A DNA stretch of 64,000 nt from Mansonella perstans (lineage: Eukaryota > Nematoda > Chromadorea > Rhabditida > Onchocercidae). The stretch's first letter is position 1; every line of letters starts with the position of its first letter. Both the position numbers and the translations under genes were made by a program. Where the stretch lies: the NCBI GenBank assembly GCA_037074765.1, contig JBAMDO010000006.1, positions 186,001 through 250,000 of the forward strand, written 5' to 3'. The notes under the pieces were generated by a model that was not told where the DNA came from, did not search any database, and saw nothing but the letters and a program-made list of their open reading frames with translations. Positions 38,101 through 50,321 of this stretch are shown in pieces.

Positions 38101-40411
38101 AGAATCCTACCAGGAACCTCGCGATGTGCTATACTAGATAGTTGGTTAGTTCCACTTATCCAAGCAGCACCATTAGTCCCTCAAATTCAAAAATTTAATC
38201 ATTACCTTGTAAGGACTCTTCTGATTGAGAGTTCTTCAAGACCATAGCTTTCCAATACATCTCCTCAGCAGGATCATCGCATTTTTCTTTTAGTATTACT
38301 TCGATTTTCGACGTATCATCCATATCAGTGATTTCACACATTACCGAGAAAAATTCAAACACAGTGCACATTTTTTCACTTGAATAGAAGTTTGAAATTT
38401 CAAGCAATTCTAAACTGTGCTCAAATACACAAAAATTCGATCCAAATCATTACCGCAAGCCGTACATTCCTGGGTACTCGTTTACTGCTTGAACTATCAG
38501 CCAACAATACATGCAATTCTGTCAATACATTGTCATCATGAATCCCGTACAGTGCTTCACATCTAGCACAGAAAATTTCTTCACTTAAAGCTTTAATAAT
38601 TGCAGGATGTATGTGTGGAATCGTTATATTCAGAAGAGATAAAACTTGTTCATAGCGTTCTTGAAAAAGCAATAGCGGGATAGTTAAACCGATATATGGC
38701 CTAAAATTTTATTTTGGATTTAAAAAAAATTTGAATTGAAAATCAAGAAAAAAAAAAATCACCCGAGATCGCTGGTATCTAAAGCAATATCTTTGAAATC
38801 TCGGTAAGACTCATAGTCACGTTGATTATCTTTGAAATAGCAAACGTAAATACAGAAGGATAATTGACTTATTTTTTACAACAAATTATTCCACATCTTT
38901 CCTCTTTCTTTTTTTATCTTGCAAATTTGCCAACTAACCATTTGAATGTATTGTTTCGCAAATTTTCATCAATATTTTTGATCGCTAATGACAGTTCTGC
39001 CTTTTCAATATGCCCAAGCAGAAACTCGAAATCTGTCTCTCTCCCTACAGCATTTCTCAACATGTCGATAACATCTGTCGAAGAATCTATTTGACGTCGC
39101 TCCAAATATGAGATAACAACAAAATATCGCAATAAATCAATTAACCATTCATCATCATCGAGTGAAATATATTTAATGTGCCAGCTTAATACATTCCGTA
39201 TTTCCTCTAGTGTCTAAATAATTCTTAAATTGGTAATATGATGTATAAAAAATTTAATATAAATTGAGGTGTAAATCTGAAAGCTCTAAAATTAAATCGC
39301 TAACCTCTGACCAAGAACAACGTAATGCTGCACATTTCTGATGAATTTTACAATCCAGTTTGCCAGCATCGATTTTGGCTAAACATTGTTCTATCTGGAA
39401 ACAAAAGTCAGAAAGGAAGTAAAAAAAGAGGAAGCAGAATCTTATCTTATTATCCAAGAAATTTGTTGCAATAAACTCAAATATTTACCAATTTTTTTCG
39501 ATTGCCATTCCAATCATCAGCGAACAATACTATTTTTAGTGCCTCATAGCAAAATTCAACATCATTTAATCGACTGGCATTTGAAAAAGCTTCATCAAAT
39601 CTTTTTAGTTTCAATAAAACAAAACCCAATTCTTTTTCATACACAGAAACTTTTTCGGGAGTTATTCTAAACAAAATTAAATTAAGTGATTTGCAAGTCT
39701 TGAAAGAATAGTGGAAATTTTTCAATTTTTATAAAGTAAAACAAATCTGCAAAATTATCCCAGTAAATCTTCGATATATAAAATTCTGGATTACAAAATT
39801 CGAAACTTTAAACGAAAGTAATAGTAAATTTTTTTAACAGATTGCATCTATTTGAACAAGAATTAACATACCCAGGAAAATGCAGAAGATTTTGGGTTAC
39901 TATTAGGACATGTTCCAAATCAATATACTTTCCCTGCTCATAAAGTTTATACAATCCCTGCCATGCTAAAGGCTTCTCTGCATCAAGCTCGGTGGCCTTT
40001 TTGTAATAACTGATAGCTTCGCAATCATTTCCAATTTCTCCATTTGTAATTGCTGCGAAAATGAACAGCAAATAATCTGATACATCCTGTTTCAACAGAT
40101 CCTAGAAGTAATAAGAAGGAAACTATTAAACTCTCAAATATGAAATCACAACATCTTAAATATAGATTACAATTGAAAAAATTGGACAGCAGGGAAAAAG
40201 GAACTGCTTTCAATCTAAAAATCATTAAGTGAATTAACATTTCCTCAAAAATTTAATGGAAACTGCGAAAAGAGTTCAGAAATACCAGCCAAGACATATT
40301 ATGCAATCGCAGTAATCGAAAACAGTACACCTCTACAATTTCCTTTGCTTTGTTGAATTCCTTGGCATCAATATGTTTACGAATGGTCTTAAGTACAGCC
40401 TTCGTTCCCAT
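32164..40411 (-). CDS. ttc-37: SKI3/TTC37 tetratricopeptide protein of the SKI complex (1167 aa)
   Basis: SKI3 is the TPR scaffold that joins the Ski2 helicase and Ski8 and feeds RNA to the cytoplasmic exosome. Twenty-one minus-strand exons close in frame: 40411-40331, 40101-39872, 39666-39489, 39394-39305, 39213-38939, 38867-38763, 38700-38454, 38419-38206, 37937-37816, 37553-37425, 37222-37079, 36724-36551, 36221-35746, 35365-35161, 34937-34854, 34577-34503, 34342-34234, 34016-33860, 33079-32923, 32706-32539, 32247-32164. The N-terminus (VLKTIRKHIDAKEFNKAKEI), the first TPR (AISYYKKATELDAEKPLAWQ), central TPRs at about 606-663, and IAEAENHYDTMDLYRHSL near 920 match SKI3/TTC37. It is shorter than the vertebrate protein (about 1560 aa). 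The least certain joins are the 34-nt intron 38453-38420 and the acceptors at 38868-38869 and 33080-33081. The exon at 34937 could instead start nine bases later. Confidence 0.9.
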
Positions 40412-40881
40412 AACTTTCAGGATTGAAGTGGGAACAATCACCACAACTTTTTGAAGCAATTCACACAAATAATGAAAGCCAACGAACAACGTTACGTTAT
40501 TTGCAAGATATTACTCCAATTCTTTCAGCTATTAAATCTTCTGCATGTCCATGCCTAAATTCCAGCCTAGCAATATAAATTTCATTAACGTCGAACGCTA
40601 CGAGCAACGTTGCAAACATGTTTCGACAAATCCTTCTAATGTCAACTTTCAACGTACTTTTTATCCACTCAATATGTCAAAAATTTTACATACGTGAGAT
40701 GACCTAACATGAAATGCAAGAAAATGGACTCCAAATTTTATGAATGCAGCCATAATTTTAATCATATCTGACGAAAACTGATATCAAATCAGGACAAGCA
40801 TGCGGATCCAGAACTATTTATCTATTTTATGTACAGTAAATGGCAAGCCAGAAATATCTGAAACTTCAATCAAAACGGTCT
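40412..40881. other. 470-bp gap between nuo-6 and ttc-37
   Basis: Both flanking genes are on the minus strand. No AATAAA on that strand was seen in the gap. A GTTTCAG acceptor-like sequence lies about 20 nt after the nuo-6 stop. The spacing is compatible with a nematode operon but does not prove one. Confidence 0.4.
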
Positions 40882-42298
40882 TTAATTCACAAATGTTGGA
40901 CTGAAATGATAGTTGCCACATGTGTTTACATGACGATTATACATACGATCCCACCACAACAATTCACCATCCAAGCACATATCATGGCCATGATCCTGTA
41001 ACTTTTGAAAGTTTTATTTATTCATATAACTAGCAATTATGATTGAAAAAGATGCCTCCTAGAGCGTGTTTGGCTTCATTCCTCATTACATTACGCCTAA
41101 TTTAACTATCAATTGTGGAAAGTAATTTTCTGCTATTACCAATGAAAAATCAAAGCCAAAATAAAATACTATCTGACAGCGAGTCTCTCAATTATGAAAC
41201 AAAACTTATTCTCTTGATCTCCAAGGTGTTATATTATTTATTATAAAGTATTTTTCACCAATGACATGATTCCACAAGAAAGTTATCACATTAGGAAACT
41301 TTGACAACTTATGTTAGTCTTTTGTTTAATCCATACACACTGACTGAATTGCCATACACACAACGCTATCAAAAACCTTGAAATATTTCAGAATTTTCAA
41401 AGCCTACCTCAAACTGAACCATTATCCTGATCAAAATATAAAACACGAAGATGAACGTGCCAGCGTAAAGGAACACAGACCGTGGGGTGTAACGAAAAAA
41501 TTCGTATTGCATCGCATTGGCAGAATACCAGCGGAAAACAGCTGGATCAATTACCACGCCTTCCTACAACGAGTTAATTAGAAAAAAAAAAGTGAAAATT
41601 GCGGAAAGTTTAGAAGCTTAGACTAAAAATCAGAGAATTATTCAACCAGACCTCAAATTAGAAAGATATGACAATTGGAGGACAGACTCTCATGCCACTT
41701 CCGTCTTTTCTTGATTGTTGTTAGGCATGTGAATGGCTATTACATGAGAAGTGGGAATAACTTGAACTAAATCTTTTACAGAAACGAATTACCCTATACT
41801 TGAAGGTATTCGGATCGTATTCTCGTCTAAGATACTCTTTCTTCAGAATCTCTTTCAAACGATATCGCCATAAAACAGCCTGAATCCATAAAAATATTAA
41901 ATAGCATGGCAAAAATATCAGCACTATTAGTAAGCCGGATTCCTGAGTTGGAAAACGCTGAGAATACAAAACAATAAAGAATATATCTACGAAACGACAT
42001 AAAACAAATACTTCATTGCAAGCAGCTAACAAACATACAGTGTGTTAAGCAATCATAAAAATGAACTAATAATTTTTAACTCAATCTATCTACATCTTTA
42101 TATACATCTTCAATCTACATCTATGCATTAAAGTACCAACAGAATACAGTTGTTACTTTTTGTGAGCTTGAAAATTAAAATGACCTTTTTCTCTTCATCG
42201 CTAATACCATAATCTTCTCCAGCAATGAATTTCATTTTTCCATGAGTTTCAAAATATCCTAGCACCGGATCTTGCCATAGCTTTGTGTTTGTTGGCAT
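40882..42298 (-). CDS. nuo-6: NADH:ubiquinone oxidoreductase (complex I) subunit NDUFB4
   Basis: An accessory subunit of the membrane arm of mitochondrial complex I. Four minus-strand exons join in frame: 42298-42185, 41879-41793, 41563-41408, 40995-40882, giving 156 aa. Features shared with NDUFB4: LKKEYLRREYDPNTF before the membrane segment, VIDPAVFRW (compare NPALLRW in mammals), and one hydrophobic span at about 96-116 (SVFLYAGTFIFVFYILIRIM). The C-terminal exon (DHGHDMCLDGELLWWD) is hydrophilic and assigned by frame and splice sites only. The ATG at 42298 was chosen because it follows the family's short N-terminus; an in-frame ATG lies 27 bases upstream. The donor at 42184 is GTCATT, which is weak. 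Confidence 0.88.
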
Positions 42299-42736
42299 TT
42301 TACGCCTTAATAGCGAGAACCGCATCTCGGTTTTTCACGTAACTTTCACTTGAAATAACGACAGCATATACTTCAAATAACTGAAAATTCTATTAGCGCA
42401 AGAACATTACAGATCAGTTCCCGACTTCTTGTTTTGCATAAAAAGTGGAATCAAACTTTCCTTTTGAAATTCAATTATGGAAGCATAAATGATTCTTAAA
42501 TGACCTCCTGGTTCTCGGGAACACCAATTTCCCGGTCCTCCGAAACCCAATCTTCCCCAGACATAATTAACTGCTTAAACAAACCAGGCAATAACCGCTA
42601 GTGAGAAACGTAACTTATCACGTGCCACGCTCAAATCAACGCGAAGCGATATGAAAATTTGCTAATCTCAGCGCATGTCACAGCACAATCCAAGTAATTT
42701 GACGTTGTGACGATAATAGGTATGATTTATGGTGAA

Positions 42737-42828
42737 AAGTATTGCAATGAGAAAAGTCGAGAGATCGCGGGAATAAAATGGGAAGTAATGCAATGAAAAA
42801 AATCCAGAGATCGCGAGAATAAACAAAG
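42737..42828. repeat. Tandem duplication, 46-bp unit
   Basis: Two adjacent imperfect copies share TGCAATGA and AGAGATCGCG followed by GAATAAA. Non-coding. Confidence 0.75.
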
Positions 42829-45674
42829 AGCAATACATTATCGGCACAAAAAATTGATAAAGTAGGCGAATCAGAATAACAGTATAATGAAAATACCTTT
42901 CTATAAGGAAAACAATATTACTTTCAATTGTTGTAATGATAATGATAATGTTAATGATTTCTACTTCAGTGACAAATTTATGCCGATAATTCATTCTACA
43001 ATCATCATGAACTATCAGGAATTCCTATAAAAATAGCATTTGCAGAAGGAATGACTTTTCTTTCCAACTTTTAATGAATTTAGAGAAATCAAATAGGCAG
43101 GATAAATCCATATTTTAACTTGATCGAATTACAAAAGCATTTTAATTGCCATTCAAATAGAAAGTATTTTCGGAAAATTTGTGAAGAGAAAATTCATTTC
43201 ATGGATATCAATTCCGACGATAGTGCGGTAGAACAGTCAATTAAAAGAAATAAACAATTTGCACTCACTTATTTATAATTTTTTGATTTGTGGCATAAAC
43301 AAATTCGAATATTTACTTCATTTGTTTGTATAATATTTACTGCATTATTTACTACACCTCTATTTCATCGCAATTCTAGTTCATCCATTAATTAAGAATG
43401 AATTCATGCCTTGTAATGTTATGCCAGTTCCAGTTATTTTGGCTTAGTAACTAGTTTTTATACTGCAAAGTTCATTAAATACTTCTATTTTCTTCCTTTC
43501 TCTAATATAATTATTAGGTTCAATTTAAGTTTTCAATTTAAATTGCCCCAACAAATGTATTGTTCGCTGAAGTGGAGGTACTAGTGTCAGCACTAGTTTG
43601 CCAGAATAACAAAGTTATGCTATTAATTCTAACACAATTCACTGTATTGCCATTAATTTGAAATTAATTTGTTCACTTCTTGCGATTACTTTACTTCCTT
43701 CAATTTTTTCTTTAAATTTTGTAACTCTAATTTCTTTTTTGTTCTGAATGAAAGAACTTAAATAGTTCGTGTCGAATTTTTTCCGCCTTGAGTTGAATTT
43801 TATGATATAGCTTGCCTATGCTAGTCATCTTTTATTCGAGTAATTAAATAGGGAAGAAAGTCATTAAGAATATTTAAGTAACTGTGTAACAATAAGTAAA
43901 AAAGTCCTCAAAGGCGTGATTTATTGCGGGTTTACTCCTTATAATATAGAAAGAGCTTGAATAATGGCTAATATTTATTATCATATTATTATTTAAATTG
44001 ATCACTTTCTTTTCGATTCGAAGTTCCGTCTTACATTTTGCCACTTTTAAGATTAAACTGAAAATTTAAAACTTTCAATAGTAGCCGTTTAGTTTCCCTA
44101 GTGGATACTAATGTTGGAACACAATGAACGTCTGCAACAATCTTTCTGATATTCGATTTTGTAGCAAAGTTTTTCATTGAAAAGCTTTTTGGCGTTTTCT
44201 TTTTTGTTTTCTTTCTTATTCATTTGCAATCATTGGATTAATTTTCATGTACATATTTTTTCATAATTTATTCAGTTCAGCAATTTAGGTTTTGTTCCAA
44301 GTGTTTTAATTTCTAATTTCAAGTGACACGCAAGCTATTAGCATATGTGCGGGAATGTCAGAGGTTTGCCAACGAATTTGGAAATTTATTTTCATTCGCT
44401 AAAAGGACAAAAAGGAATTGCATTGCTTGGATGAACGTTATTATTCTATTTATTATGAATCATATTATAATTAGCATCATTGATTTTTTTTTTCTACCAA
44501 TTACCGTAGAGAAATATCCTAATTACATACAGCTCGTTATTTTTTTAACTTATTATTCGAAATTTAGGAAGTAAATGTTATGAAATATTTTCTCAAGTTA
44601 TCTGTGGTTCCTAAAGGAACTGTTCCAGTTGCTGTGTCGTTCTATCTGTCCCTGTTGTCTTCAGATAGCCAATTTCATCGATACTATCAGTGTACTACCG
44701 ATTTTCAAAAAAAAAACATTCAACAATGTTAATCATAACCAGAATAGCTGTGATTAAATTTTGTCTTATTTTATATCTTGAAACCTCGGAACTTATTTTC
44801 ACTTTCTGCTATACCTGTCAAACTTCCACAAACTCAAATAAGGATGATGAAAATAAGCCTTTTCAAAATATTTTACATCTCACATTCAATGCCCTCAGTC
44901 TTTGGAAAATACTTCATTCTTTCTTTCTTTCAAACAACTCTTTTAATTTTCAAGAGACTCTAAAACATTGCAAGTGACATGTGTATGTGTGTGCGCATGT
45001 GAATTGTTCTATTGTATCCATAGAAATCAATTTATTTCTCTTGTTTACAGCACTTCTTTATCATTTAATTGATTTCTTAGATTTTAATAAATAATTTCAT
45101 TTTGCTTACTTACATTCTTTGTCCAAGCAATCAACAATCTTTATGGCTAGAAATGAATTCCCATTATATATGTAAGCGATTGAGAGATTTTTTTTTTTAA
45201 CCAAAAGCCATGAGTTTCTATCAATACTGAAACTAAACATTTTGTAACATTTAAAAAGACATAGAGTAGAAACGGAAACTAGACATCATACATGGCATTT
45301 TTTGGCTTATCCTCTTGTACTTCAGTCCAACTGGCACATTCAATGATTTACTTTAGTCTTACTTTAGACTACTGTTACAGTCTTGCTCAAAATTTTCACC
45401 GTTTTTTTTCTTTAATTCCAACATTTACGTTACGCTGATCTTTTGCTTAGTTTTTTCAAGTCCATCTCTCATACTTCATGACTTTCATCATAACAAGTAA
45501 CTGCTAGTCATTTTATTGTCAGTAGATTTTTGATTTTAATTTCTTTTTAAAAAATTAAAGAAATCTAAGTTTTTAAAATATTACCTTTCCAATTCTTCAA
45601 ATAACTTGTATCACTTCGAAGTATGGTAAGTTTAAGCTTATAGTTTGTCACAGAATTATTAGAGTAGAGTATCA

Positions 45675-45738
45675 GCATTTCAATTCTCATATCCTTTATT
45701 CTCATATCTTTCTCATATTCTCATATCAATTCTCATAT
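45675..45738. repeat. TTCTCATATC cluster
   Basis: The decamer or close variants occur about five times in a row with irregular spacing of 11-16 bp. Low-complexity. Confidence 0.7.
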
Positions 45739-47741
45739 CCGTTATTAAGTAAGCGCTATAACTTTTACATAGCATCTTGCTTGCTATGCCTATAGTTTCC
45801 TTCATTTTCTTCTGCTATTCCATTCTTGTTTAGCATAAATTTTTCTGAAAAGTTTCTTTAAAAATTTCTTTTTCTTCCTATATTTCATTACATTTTAATG
45901 ACCTAGGTTATATGATTTAACCGACCTGTTCCAGTTTATCGCTACTTTTATGAAGAAAGGTTACTAAGTAGACTGGACAAGATTAGTAAACTTATGATAT
46001 ACCCTGCTGCCAAATTTAATGATATACCCTGCTGACGTTATTTAAACAGCAAACTGGTTCGAAAGAAGAGTTCATTGGAAGTGGTAAAGTAGATAATATG
46101 CATATGATCTTAGCTATCGTATCGAATAAGAATAAATTTTCTTGCATCAATATAGCTTTTCCTGTCATTCTAGAACTCATTTCTCTGTTACGTACTTACT
46201 TCCAGTATTGCTCTTTCACTCATAGCATTCAATCTTAACTAAAAATTTTTATTTACTTGATTAATAATACCTCATCAATCACATATGACAAGAAAAGTCC
46301 TTTCATATACTAGATTATATAGCTTTAGCTTCATTTCGAAATAATGAATAGGAATGTAAACACATTCATCCTTTTCCATTTTTAGATTATTATGCTGCTT
46401 TCATAGCAAAATGTTTGAGATTCTAGTTCTCAGTGACATGCCTCTTTGTTTAGTATAATGAATCCAGAAGAGTGATAGTATGCCTTATATTCTGATAGAC
46501 ACTAAAAGCATAGATATATTGAAGGAGTCATCAATATGCCCATATTGATGTGATCCATTTGCAATAAGGCAACTCTCATAACAATTAGAATCAAACACAT
46601 AGCTCGATAATAAGACTACTTAAATTTAGACTACTCAGTAATTTTCTATACGCTCTTTCTCGAGATCTGCGACATGCAATAATGAAATTAAATATTTGCA
46701 AGTATCGTAGTAAGACCACAATGATCTATTGTGTTCATTTTGCTAGCTGATCGAAAATGGTTGTAAAATAGATAGACAGACAGACGCATACACATATCCA
46801 CACATTTGAAAATCGATTCTTCTTCTTTCAAACCAACTTTACCCGCCGCTTATCACATGTGACGATGTTGTTATTATCAGTTATGATAAGGCTCTTCTTC
46901 AATTGTTTATTTTTCAGTTGTCTCTCTTGAAACTTCTCACAGTTGTTTTTCTTTTAAATTGTTAGTTTTTTTAAAAGAATATTAAAAATGACAAATTGCA
47001 AGTTGATAAGAAGTTACGGAAATTTGCTAATACATACAATGACCTTTTCATCAGTAACAGTTATCATTTTCCATTATCATTGTTGCTGACTGACATTTGA
47101 CATCTCTGGACATAAATCTCTATTAAACATTAATTTGATAATTTCCAATTCTGTTTCAAAATTTTCAGTAATTTTTTTTTTTTTTATTAGTAGAGATTAT
47201 TTTGGTTGTCTCTCGGTTTAATGACATTCCACTAAAACATAGGTATAATAATGTGAAATGACAGTTATCCATCAAACATTAATTTTTTAATCAAGCCGGA
47301 ATTACTGGTGAAACTTCAAAACTTGTAGTTGCATTTTTTCTGCATAAGTTTGTGTCTTTGTTTTAAAATTTTTAGGTTAGGGCAAATACCTAAGAGAATG
47401 TTTCAAAATAGGTTTCTTTTGTTCAATTTTCTATGGAAGGCATTGTGACATATTGACTGTTGGATTGAAAGGTTTTGCTGAGTTACTTTTGACATAAGAG
47501 AATCTTTGATAAAAAGCAAGCGGCGTGTTTTTGAGATGGGATTTATGATTTTTCAACTGAAAACACGGAGGAAAAACAAAGTATACTGTGGATGAATGGA
47601 AACAGAGTAGAGAATCAGTGGAGAAAAGGTAGGGCTACTCTCGGGCAGAGAAGTTTTAAGTGGGAGAAATGGATATGCAGAGGAAAATTGAAGTTTTCAA
47701 CAAACAGAAGTTAGCTGACCGAACATTCCCCTATAACTTAC

Positions 47742-47766
47742 AAAAAAAAAAAAAAAAAAAAAAAAA
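47742..47766. repeat. A tract
   Basis: 25 consecutive A. Low-complexity. Confidence 0.95.
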
Positions 47767-49783
47767 TCGTTTTTCATTTTTAGATTTCTGCTGTTTTGAT
47801 CAATATCTTTACAATCACTGAGATAAATCCTTATCACATTTTTCGTTTATTTAAATGAAAAATTTCGAATGCAACCAAAAGTTATGTCTAATAATTGCCT
47901 GTCGATCCAATACCTTTAAACTAGGCTTGTCAGGTTTCTGCAGCACTTTTAATTTCCATTTTAATATAGCTCGTTGAGAGCGAGATTAAGGTAACTGATT
48001 ACATCGTCATTTGAGACCACATCGTTTGGTTTTTAAAAGCTGCGAATATTATATGCTTTCCGATATTTGTTGATGGATTTTTCACCTATATTTGACGATA
48101 ATGAACTATTTTTTCATCAACTTATTTTTCTCTTTCACGTTTAATTCTCATCAGCAGAATGATTTTCACTCTTTTTTAACGGCAATTCTTCGACTTTTCA
48201 AGAGCATACCGGGTTTTTCGGAGCTCCTAAATGACTTCTTTAAATACGGTCATTTCAATATCTGAAATGTTCAGCAGTTTAAGTCATACCCGTATGTTTC
48301 AGTATTATACATTGCTTATTCACCTGATATTATTTTTGTTTGTTGATAAGTGATAAGCTATCATTATGCATTACTCGTTATTGTGTTCTTATTTTGCGTT
48401 TTTTCTGTTTTTTTTTTTTTTTTTTTAGCTTACTTGTTAAAAATATATTTCAATTCCCATACATACCGTAATTTATCTAATCGTCCAACATTTCTCATCA
48501 ATCTGTTTGCATATTTTATTTTCATAACTATATCTGAAGTGAAGTTTTTGCATTTTTTAAATTTTTTTATACAGCAATAGACAATCTTTTTTTTTTGTGA
48601 CAAAGATTTTTTGGAAATAGAAATAATTTGCTAATTTCAGACTTTTTCTTTTTTGGAAATTTATTTTTTTCTAGTAGCAATGATTCTTCAATTTTTTTTT
48701 TAGCAATAAATATAATTAATTAGAAAATAATTTGCATAAAAATTAGCATATTTTGAAAATTTGGAATGAAAATTACATCGATCAGATGTGAATTGATGGA
48801 TGCATTTTGTGTTATGCCATTTCTATTAGTTTTAGAGCCCTCATCAAGGAAGGAAATGATTGCTTAGCGAGGAAAAATAGGAACATCCCACATATATTAA
48901 GCTTTATTTCTCTGTGAATCCGTTTTCCTCTTCTTTCAGGACTTCGTCAGTTGTTGATTGCAGCTGTTTCAAAATATGTTTCAAACAAGTACATTTTATT
49001 GCTACTATCTTATTCTTTTATTGTATAAAATATGAACTATTTTTATGCTATTTTCCATTTCATATAATTGCCATCAAATTCTGATAGATTTTATGAATTA
49101 CTTTAAAAATGTTTTGTACTGATATAACTAACTTGGTTCGGTATTAATAAGAGCAACGTAAATATTCTAAGCAACGACGATACATGTCGATTCGATAGAA
49201 TAATGAAGACGGAGCAGTATAAGTAGCCTTCATCATCGATACATACTCATCTTCTCTTTTTCCTTACCACCACCACACTGCTCATTTTGTGCTTCGCTAA
49301 TAATATTATACTCTTACCAAACTTAAAATTATTCTACTTTTTCAACTTGATGAAATTCAAAAAATTAATTTGATAATTAGAAATTAGAATGAGAATGAAA
49401 ATGAGGTAAGAATTATTTTTTTTTGGAAAAACAATTCTTGAAAATCAAAATATCACCCGTTGCTGCTTAGTGGTTATTTTGAAATAAGAGCGGTAAATAC
49501 CAGATATTTAAAAAAAAAAAAAAAATGTTGTTACGAAGTCTTACGGATAGTGCATTACAAATATTGTGGGATTTCTGTAATTTTCTCACTTTTCTTCATT
49601 TTTTAAAATTTTATTTCTTTTGAATATTGCTACTATCTTAAGAATTTAATTATCAATTATATGGCGGAATTGAGTAGGATAAAGAAAAGGATCATTTGAT
49701 AATGATAATTTTGTAAAGAGCAAATCCGTGATACTTTCATGAAATACACTTTAAACAGTGCCACAGTTTTTCAGAAAAAGTTT

Positions 49784-49853
49784 GGTTGGAGAGCTGTACC
49801 GTACTGCTGCGTAAAGATTTCAATTTAGCGCGTAGAGGTTCGCATCTCCAACC
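49784..49853 (+). ncRNA. Possible structured RNA with 9-bp terminal stem
   Basis: GGTTGGAGA at 49784-49792 pairs perfectly with TCTCCAACC at 49845-49853. The interior contains GCGTAAA and TTTAGCGC, which can pair, and GGTTCGCATCT, which resembles a pol III B box. A second stem, ACCTGT with ACAGGT, follows directly. It does not fold into a standard tRNA: the 3' arm cannot form a T stem and acceptor stem together, and the D loop lacks GG. It could be a degenerate tRNA, a small stem-bulge RNA or chance. Confidence 0.25.
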
Positions 49854-50227
49854 TGTTCTTCACTCTTGACAGGTGTTTATTTTGTAATGGGCTATTTACA
49901 AATATCATTTCCCACCGTTTAAAGTTTAAAAAAATTTCAACTTATCAGTTAAATTCTAACTAGATTATCAAGCAAATAATTGTATGCTGTAATTATTCAT
50001 TATTAGTACATATCGTTATCATATCAAAATTAGCATTTTCACGAATTTATTAATGTACTTATTAGGTTCGAAGCATTTATTCAGTGAATTGCAAATTGAA
50101 TGATTGAAATCAAGAGAGTTCTACTCCATATTTTTGCTCGCATTTTGCTATCACTGTTGTTTATACGAACATTCCGCCGTTGCAACTATCATAGATTTTT
50201 AAGAACAATAAAACTTTTTAATTTTTT

Positions 50228-50238
50228 TTTAATTTCAG
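50228..50238 (+). promoter_or_regulatory. Strong splice acceptor upstream of coronin ATG
   Basis: A T-rich tract followed by AATTTCAG ends at 50238, 83 nt before the coronin ATG. It is the end of a 5'-UTR intron or a trans-splice site. Confidence 0.5.
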
Positions 50239-50241
50239 TAA

Positions 50242-50283
50242 ATGCTTTTTGTTTATATTCTCGCTATGGATGATCCCTACTAA
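50242..50283 (+). other. Short upstream ORF (13 codons plus stop)
   Basis: An ATG three bases after the acceptor at 50238 opens a 13-codon frame (MLFVYILAMDDPY) that ends before the coronin ATG at 50322. If the acceptor is used, this would be the first ATG on the mRNA and could lower coronin translation. Confidence 0.4.
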
Positions 50284-50321
50284 CATTGGTGTGATTTTAC
50301 AATAAATAATTTCCAAAAATT

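Larger units (their letters stand above)
42299..50321. other. Intergenic region between divergent nuo-6 and coronin genes
   Basis: About 8 kb, AT-rich, with no supportable exon. It should hold the promoters of both divergently transcribed genes. Contents seen: a 46-bp tandem duplication (42737-42828), repeated TTCTCATATC (45675-45738), an A tract (47742-47766), a T tract near 48408-48426, a possible structured RNA (49784-49853), and near the 3' end a strong acceptor and short upstream ORF belonging to coronin. The ORF at 42668-42994 is AT-driven and rejected. Confidence 0.6.

Noticed and set aside
42668..42994. 108-codon minus-strand ORF upstream of nuo-6
   Set aside because: Partly made from the 46-bp tandem duplication, Ile/Phe-rich, no domain.
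49784..49853. A tRNA gene
   Set aside because: The 3' arm cannot form both a T stem and an acceptor stem, and there is no GG in the D loop.
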